DNA of 64,000 nt from Sediminibacterium sp. TEGAF015 (GTDB lineage: Bacteria; Bacteroidota; Bacteroidia; Chitinophagales; Chitinophagaceae), in NCBI RefSeq assembly GCF_025997995.1, contig NZ_AP026683.1:2356501-2420500 (forward strand), written 5' to 3'. Made by a program: the position numbers and the translations under genes. Positions 60,768-64,000 of this stretch are shown in pieces. How positions within the stretch are numbered: position 1 is the stretch's first letter; each line of letters opens with the position of its first letter. The notes beneath the pieces were generated by a model. That model ran no database searches and was not told the DNA's origin. It worked only from the letters and a program-made list of their open reading frames with translations.

Positions 60768-62171
60768 ATGCAAGGGATGAAAAAAATTGGGATGCTACTC
60801 GGAATATTGCTGTTGACCTTTTCAGTAACAGCAGATGCTCAATCCAAAAAAGTGGTTGCTGATAAAATTATTGGACAAGTAGGCGACAAGATTATTCTTC
60901 GTTCTGATGTATTGAATACTATAGCGGATGCCAAGAGACAAACGCAAGGACAAGAAAATGTGGTATTGCCCACAGAATGTCAAGTGTTGGAAGGTCAGCT
61001 AATCAGGAAAGCTTTATTGCTTCAGGCTCAGAAAGATTCTCTTAAAGTAGAAGACGACGAAATTGAAGCAGAACTAGACAATCGCATACGTCAAACCATT
61101 CAGCAGTACGGTTCTAAAGATATATTGGAAGAGATTGCAGGTAAAACTGTTTACCAGTTAAAAGATGATTTCAGAGAAGCTTTCCGCGAACAAAAGCTGG
61201 CGGATCAGATGCAAAGAAAGATTGTTGATAATATTAAAATTACACCTACAGAAGTAAAGCAGTATTTCAGCAAGACGCCAACAGATAGTCTCCCTTTCTA
61301 TGAAAGTGAAGTGGAAATCAGTCAGATTATGATGATTCCCAAAGCCAATAAAGATGTGGAAGAGTATGTAGCCAAGCAGTTATACGATTATAGAAAACAG
61401 GCAGAAGCCCAGGGTGCCAAAAAGTTTGAGCAACTGGCTAAAAATTTCTCTGAAGATCCTGCTGTAAAGGAGAATGCAGGTCAGTATACATTGAATAGAA
61501 ATGATAAATTCTGGGATCCTGCTTTTCTTGCGGGTGCATTCCGTTTAAAAGAAGGTCAGATTTCTCCGGTGATTAAGTCTAAGTTTGGGTTGCATATCAT
61601 CATGATGATTAGCCGCTCAGGTGATGAAGCCATTGTGCGTCATATTTTAAGAATACCTCCTATTACTGAAGATGAGATTAAAGAAACAACGGATAAATTG
61701 GATTCAATCCGCACTCAGATTCAGTCTGGCAAAATCAGTTTCCCTGAAGCAGTAAGTAAGTATTCCGATGATGAGAACAGCAAGTTTAGTGCGGGTGCCA
61801 TGGTAGGCAGAGATGGATCTACCTTTATTTCTCTGGATATGTTAGACAAAGACATGATTCAGCCAATCAGTAAAATGAAACCAGGTGATATTTCTGCACC
61901 TCAGGTATACCAAGACGAAAGAGGCAGAAAAGTAGCCCGTATTATCTATTTTAAATCCAGAAAGGATCCACACAGAGAAAACTTGAAGGACGATTATAAC
62001 CGTATATCTCAGCGTGCATTGGAAGAAAAAAAGAATGCGACCCTTGAAAAATGGTTCAAAGAACATATTCCTACTTACTATGTTTTGATAGACAAAGAGT
62101 TCAGCAAGTGTTCTGAGCTAGAGCAATGGAGACAAGCTGCCGCAAGTGCAGCTGCTGGAAGAAAACAGTAA
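60768..62171 (+). CDS. Periplasmic peptidylprolyl isomerase, SurA-type
   Basis: The ATG at 60768 gives 467 residues; a second ATG at 60777 is nearly as good. A signal peptide ends TADAQSKK (about residue 25). A SurA-N domain (about 30-160, DKIIGQVGDKIILRSDV) is followed by two parvulin domains: one near 185-285 (VEISQIMMIPKANKDV and FGLHIIMMISR) and a second, less typical, near 290-395 (VRHILRIPPITEDEI). A short C-terminal helix returns to the core. It folds and escorts outer-membrane proteins. It stands between the infB terminator and its own terminator. Confidence 0.92.
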   Translation: MQGMKKIGMLLGILLLTFSVTADAQSKKVVADKIIGQVGDKIILRSDVLNTIADAKRQTQGQENVVLPTECQVLEGQLIRKALLLQAQKDSLKVEDDEIEAELDNRIRQTIQQYGSKDILEEIAGKTVYQLKDDFREAFREQKLADQMQRKIVDNIKITPTEVKQYFSKTPTDSLPFYESEVEISQIMMIPKANKDVEEYVAKQLYDYRKQAEAQGAKKFEQLAKNFSEDPAVKENAGQYTLNRNDKFWDPAFLAGAFRLKEGQISPVIKSKFGLHIIMMISRSGDEAIVRHILRIPPITEDEIKETTDKLDSIRTQIQSGKISFPEAVSKYSDDENSKFSAGAMVGRDGSTFISLDMLDKDMIQPISKMKPGDISAPQVYQDERGRKVARIIYFKSRKDPHRENLKDDYNRISQRALEEKKNATLEKWFKEHIPTYYVLIDKEFSKCSELEQWRQAAASAAAGRKQ

Positions 62172-62193
62172 TTCAATCAAAAACTTGATAGTC

Positions 62194-62234
62194 AACCATT
62201 AAGAAAAGTGAAAAACGATCTTAATGGTTTTTTT
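62194..62234 (+). terminator. Intrinsic terminator after the SurA-type gene
   Basis: AACCATTAAGA, 14-base loop, TCTTAATGGTT, then a run of T to 62234. Perfect 11-bp stem. Confidence 0.75.
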
Positions 62235-62276
62235 GTGCTCATTATTCGCTAGCGAAAAAATTTATTTGGAAATTGC

Positions 62277-62297
62277 ATGTATATACATGTATATTTG
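62277..62297 (+). promoter_or_regulatory. marR promoter -7 element overlapped by palindromic operator
   Basis: Two interlocked palindromes, ATGTATATACAT (62277-62288) and ATATACATGTATAT (62281-62294), run into the exact -7 element TATATTTG (62290-62297). A bound MarR dimer would block its own promoter. The same 14-base word recurs before the pirin gene. Confidence 0.65.
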
Positions 62298-62301
62298 CAT
62301 T

Positions 62302-62760
62302 GTGAAATTAGAACAAGCCATACAAAGCAATAAATTCAAGAATGAAATGCATAAAGCAAGTCTGAATATATTGTATACAGCTTGGTGGTTAAAGACGCAA
62401 ATGAGCAAGGTTTTAAAGGAATTTGGGTTAACACACGAGCAATACAATGTAATGCGCATTTTAAAAGGCAAGTATCCTGAGCAAATATGTGTGAAAGATA
62501 TTAGTTGCAGAATGATAGAGAAAAGCTCTAATGTTCCCAGGATTATTGATAGACTAGTCTTAAAAAAACTGGTAAAGCGTGCGGATTCTCCTACAGATAA
62601 GCGGGAAACAGTGATTACGCTTACGCAGGCAGGTTTGGCTGTGTTGGCTGCTTCTACCGATAGTGTGAACCAATTAATGGAGGAAATGGTTCAGATTGAG
62701 ACTAATGAAGCGCTGGAATTAAACAGATTGTTGGAAAGAATGCGTGGCACAGAAGTTTAA
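62302..62760 (+). CDS. MarR family transcriptional regulator
   Basis: A GTG at 62302 gives 152 residues; the frame further upstream runs through the promoter and terminator. The winged helix has FGLTHEQYNVMRILKGKYPEQI (in part), ISCRMIEKSSNVPRIIDRLVLKKLVKR (recognition helix and start of wing) and the wing DSPTDKRETVITLT. N- and C-terminal helices form the dimer. MarR proteins usually repress stress or efflux genes and are released by phenolic or oxidant ligands. The -7 box ends 4 bases before the GTG (leaderless message). Its operator word is repeated upstream of the pirin genes, which it probably represses. Confidence 0.9.
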   Translation: MKLEQAIQSNKFKNEMHKASLNILYTAWWLKTQMSKVLKEFGLTHEQYNVMRILKGKYPEQICVKDISCRMIEKSSNVPRIIDRLVLKKLVKRADSPTDKRETVITLTQAGLAVLAASTDSVNQLMEEMVQIETNEALELNRLLERMRGTEV

Positions 62761-62775
62761 TTTTTTTTGATTCAT

Positions 62776-62789
62776 TACATGTATATACA
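62776..62789 (+). promoter_or_regulatory. Second copy of the MarR operator word, before the pirin genes
   Basis: TACATGTATATACA, identical to the minus-strand word within 62277-62290. It lies between a TTTG (62766-62769) and the AT-rich stretch before the pirin ATG, where it could occlude the promoter. Confidence 0.6.
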
Positions 62790-62804
62790 CTTAAATAATA
62801 TTTT

Positions 62805-63524
62805 ATGAAAACAGTATTACACAAAGCCAATACAAGAGGCCATAATAGTTTTGGCTGGTTAAATAGTTTCCACAGTTTTAGCTTCGGACATTATTATGAT
62901 CCTGAGAGAATACATTTTGGTGCACTTAGAGTATTAAATGATGATACAGTTGCTCCCGGAATGGGATTTGGAAAGCACCCACATGATAATATGGAAATCG
63001 TTTCTATCCCATTGCATGGAGATTTACATCACCAAGATAGTACTGGAAGAAATGAAATTATCCGTCAGCACGATGTTCAGATAATGAGTGCAGGTACTGG
63101 TATTGCCCATAGCGAAATGAATGCCAATAAGGACAAAGAAGTAAAATTTTTGCAAATATGGGTGTTGCCTAAGCAAATGAATATAGCTCCTAGATACGAG
63201 CAGAAATCATTTAATCCGGCAGATCGTCAGAATCAGATTTTAACAGTTGTTGCACCAGATAACAAAGAGGCTGTTTGGATTAACCAGGATGCCTGGTTTT
63301 CTTTAGCCAACTTTGACGCAGGAAGATCAGCAAGCTATGAACTTAAAAAACAGGAAAGTGGAGTTTATGTTTTTGTAATTGCAGGTAAGGCAACTGTTAA
63401 CGGTGTTGAATTGGATGAGCGTGATGGCTTAGGCATTTCCGATGTAAAAGAGTTGGAGGTTTTTGCTAATAGTCAAACCGAATTGTTGTTAATTGAAGTT
63501 CCCATGAACATTAATTTATCATAA
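62805..63524 (+). CDS. Pirin family protein (YhaK/quercetinase-like bicupin)
   Basis: A 239-residue double cupin. The N-terminal pirin motif has FHSFSFGHYYDPERIHFGALRV (in part), the metal-binding histidines H58 and H60 (GKHPHDNMEI), then H102 and E104 (AHSEMN), and PLHGDLHHQDS. The C-terminal cupin is metal-free, as usual. Bacterial pirins of this type bind iron or nickel; some oxidise quercetin and others respond to redox stress. It is followed one base later by a second pirin gene and preceded by an operator word shared with marR. Confidence 0.93.
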   Translation: MKTVLHKANTRGHNSFGWLNSFHSFSFGHYYDPERIHFGALRVLNDDTVAPGMGFGKHPHDNMEIVSIPLHGDLHHQDSTGRNEIIRQHDVQIMSAGTGIAHSEMNANKDKEVKFLQIWVLPKQMNIAPRYEQKSFNPADRQNQILTVVAPDNKEAVWINQDAWFSLANFDAGRSASYELKKQESGVYVFVIAGKATVNGVELDERDGLGISDVKELEVFANSQTELLLIEVPMNINLS

Positions 63525-63525
63525 G

Positions 63526-64000
63526 ATGAAAAACAGAACAATTGAAACCATTGCCTACGGACAACCCATGGATATGGGAGGTTTTCCTATCCGTCAGGCA
63601 TTGCCTTCCAGCAAAGCAGATAGCATAGATCCATTCCTTTTATTGCACCATGCCGTATTAAAGGTAGACCCCAATGTGGATGTTAAACATGCTGGTGTTG
63701 GACCACATCCCCATCGTGGATTTTCACCTGTTAGCTTTATTTTTAAAGGAGGTGTACATCACAGAGACAGCCGTGGAAACAGTCATGTTGTTTACGAGGG
63801 TGGCACGCAATGGATGAATGCTGGAATGGGTGTCATTCACAGTGAACGCCCACCAGCAGATATTCAGCAACTTGGTGGCGTACAGGAATTAATCCAGTTA
63901 TGGATTAATACACCTGCAGCAAATAAAATGGAAGTGCCGGCATATATTCCGCTCTCTAAAGAAGAAACACCTGTTGTGTTGTCTGAAGATAAATTGGCAG
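63526..64000 (+). CDS. Second pirin family protein (runs off the right edge)
   Basis: The ATG at 63526 opens 158 codons with no stop before the window ends. The pirin core is clear: the metal-site region GPHPHRGFSPVSFIFKGG (about residues 64-81), HHRDSRGNSHVVYEGGTQWM and GVIHSERPP (about 102-110), with LIQLWINTPA after it. It is about one-third identical in pattern to the pirin before it, so the pair is a diverged tandem duplication or two subfamilies. It is co-transcribed, one base after the first pirin's stop. The C-terminal cupin is missing only because of the window edge. Confidence 0.92.
   Translation, partial: MKNRTIETIAYGQPMDMGGFPIRQALPSSKADSIDPFLLLHHAVLKVDPNVDVKHAGVGPHPHRGFSPVSFIFKGGVHHRDSRGNSHVVYEGGTQWMNAGMGVIHSERPPADIQQLGGVQELIQLWINTPAANKMEVPAYIPLSKEETPVVLSEDKLA

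Noticed and set aside
62224..62301. Longer MarR protein starting at 62224
   Set aside because: The extension is translated from the SurA terminator tail and the marR promoter and operator; the GTG at 62302 sits correctly behind the -7 box.
1..64000. CRISPR arrays, insertion sequences, prophage or toxin-antitoxin modules
   Set aside because: No regularly spaced repeats, transposase or integrase motifs, phage structural genes, or paired small toxin-antitoxin frames were seen on either strand.

Overview
The window is AT-rich, gene-dense chromosomal DNA from a member of the Bacteroidota, most likely a Chitinophagaceae-type organism. Several things point there. Many genes are preceded by the phylum's sigma promoter (TTG, 19-21 bases, TAnnTTTG), and Shine-Dalgarno sites are weak. 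Secreted proteins are numerous and carry short signal peptides ending in AQ or a lipobox. The gene content also fits: DUF4834, an LpxD-like second acyltransferase, YkuD_2 L,D-transpeptidase, SCO/MerC/Fur, and large PAS/GAF hybrid kinases. No prophage, transposase, CRISPR array or rRNA was seen.

Layout. 1-870: 5' part of lysS on the minus strand, preceded by a promoter, two hairpins and a terminator-like element (small RNA or attenuator). 873-4344: an LpxD-like acyltransferase, then an SCO1-Fur-SDR operon divergent from merC, with a Fur-type palindrome inside the merC promoter. 4383-8457: FIST sensor, soluble hybrid kinase and MATE exporter operon. 8454-12161: CorA, YheT-type hydrolase, DUF1080 protein, LuxR-type response regulator. 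12164-17949: a tripartite RND drug-efflux operon. 18127-21459: acyltransferase, fatty-acid desaturase and small secreted or GNAT proteins. 21506-26325: a Crp/Fnr regulator followed by an old-yellow-enzyme/SDR/serine-hydrolase operon with an exact FNR-type box in front. 26326-26499: a gene remnant. 26521-30209: PQQ dehydrogenase with a cytochrome c insert, and small proteins. 30322-32742: tRNA-Asn, Rieske protein, HflX, outer-membrane barrel. 32919-36186: REC-HPt protein, DEAD-box helicase, lactonase. 36310-42507: a second RND operon carrying a PII-like small protein and a DUF2892 membrane protein. 42595-44056: a CAT-anticodon tRNA with an odd T-loop, and an ATP-grasp gene. 44092-54239: a sensor-kinase cluster in which two hybrid kinases sit next to two proteins ending in a kinase DHp helix pair without any ATPase domain. 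54337-60659: small exporter, HAD phosphatase, DUF4834, then rimP-nusA-infB behind an attenuator-like terminator. 60768-64000: SurA-type chaperone, then a MarR regulator and two pirins that share an operator sequence.

The most interesting material is regulatory: terminator-like hairpins between promoter and start codon of lysS and rimP-nusA-infB, operator palindromes that pair with a neighbouring regulator gene (Fur, Crp/Fnr, MarR), several genes whose promoter -7 box lies only 4-6 bases before the start codon (probable leaderless mRNAs), and the two DHp-only proteins, which could form a branched phosphorelay with the neighbouring hybrid kinases. Start codons were re-chosen where the longest frame ran upstream of a signal peptide, promoter or conserved N-terminus. 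All functional calls rest on reading motifs; no database search was possible.
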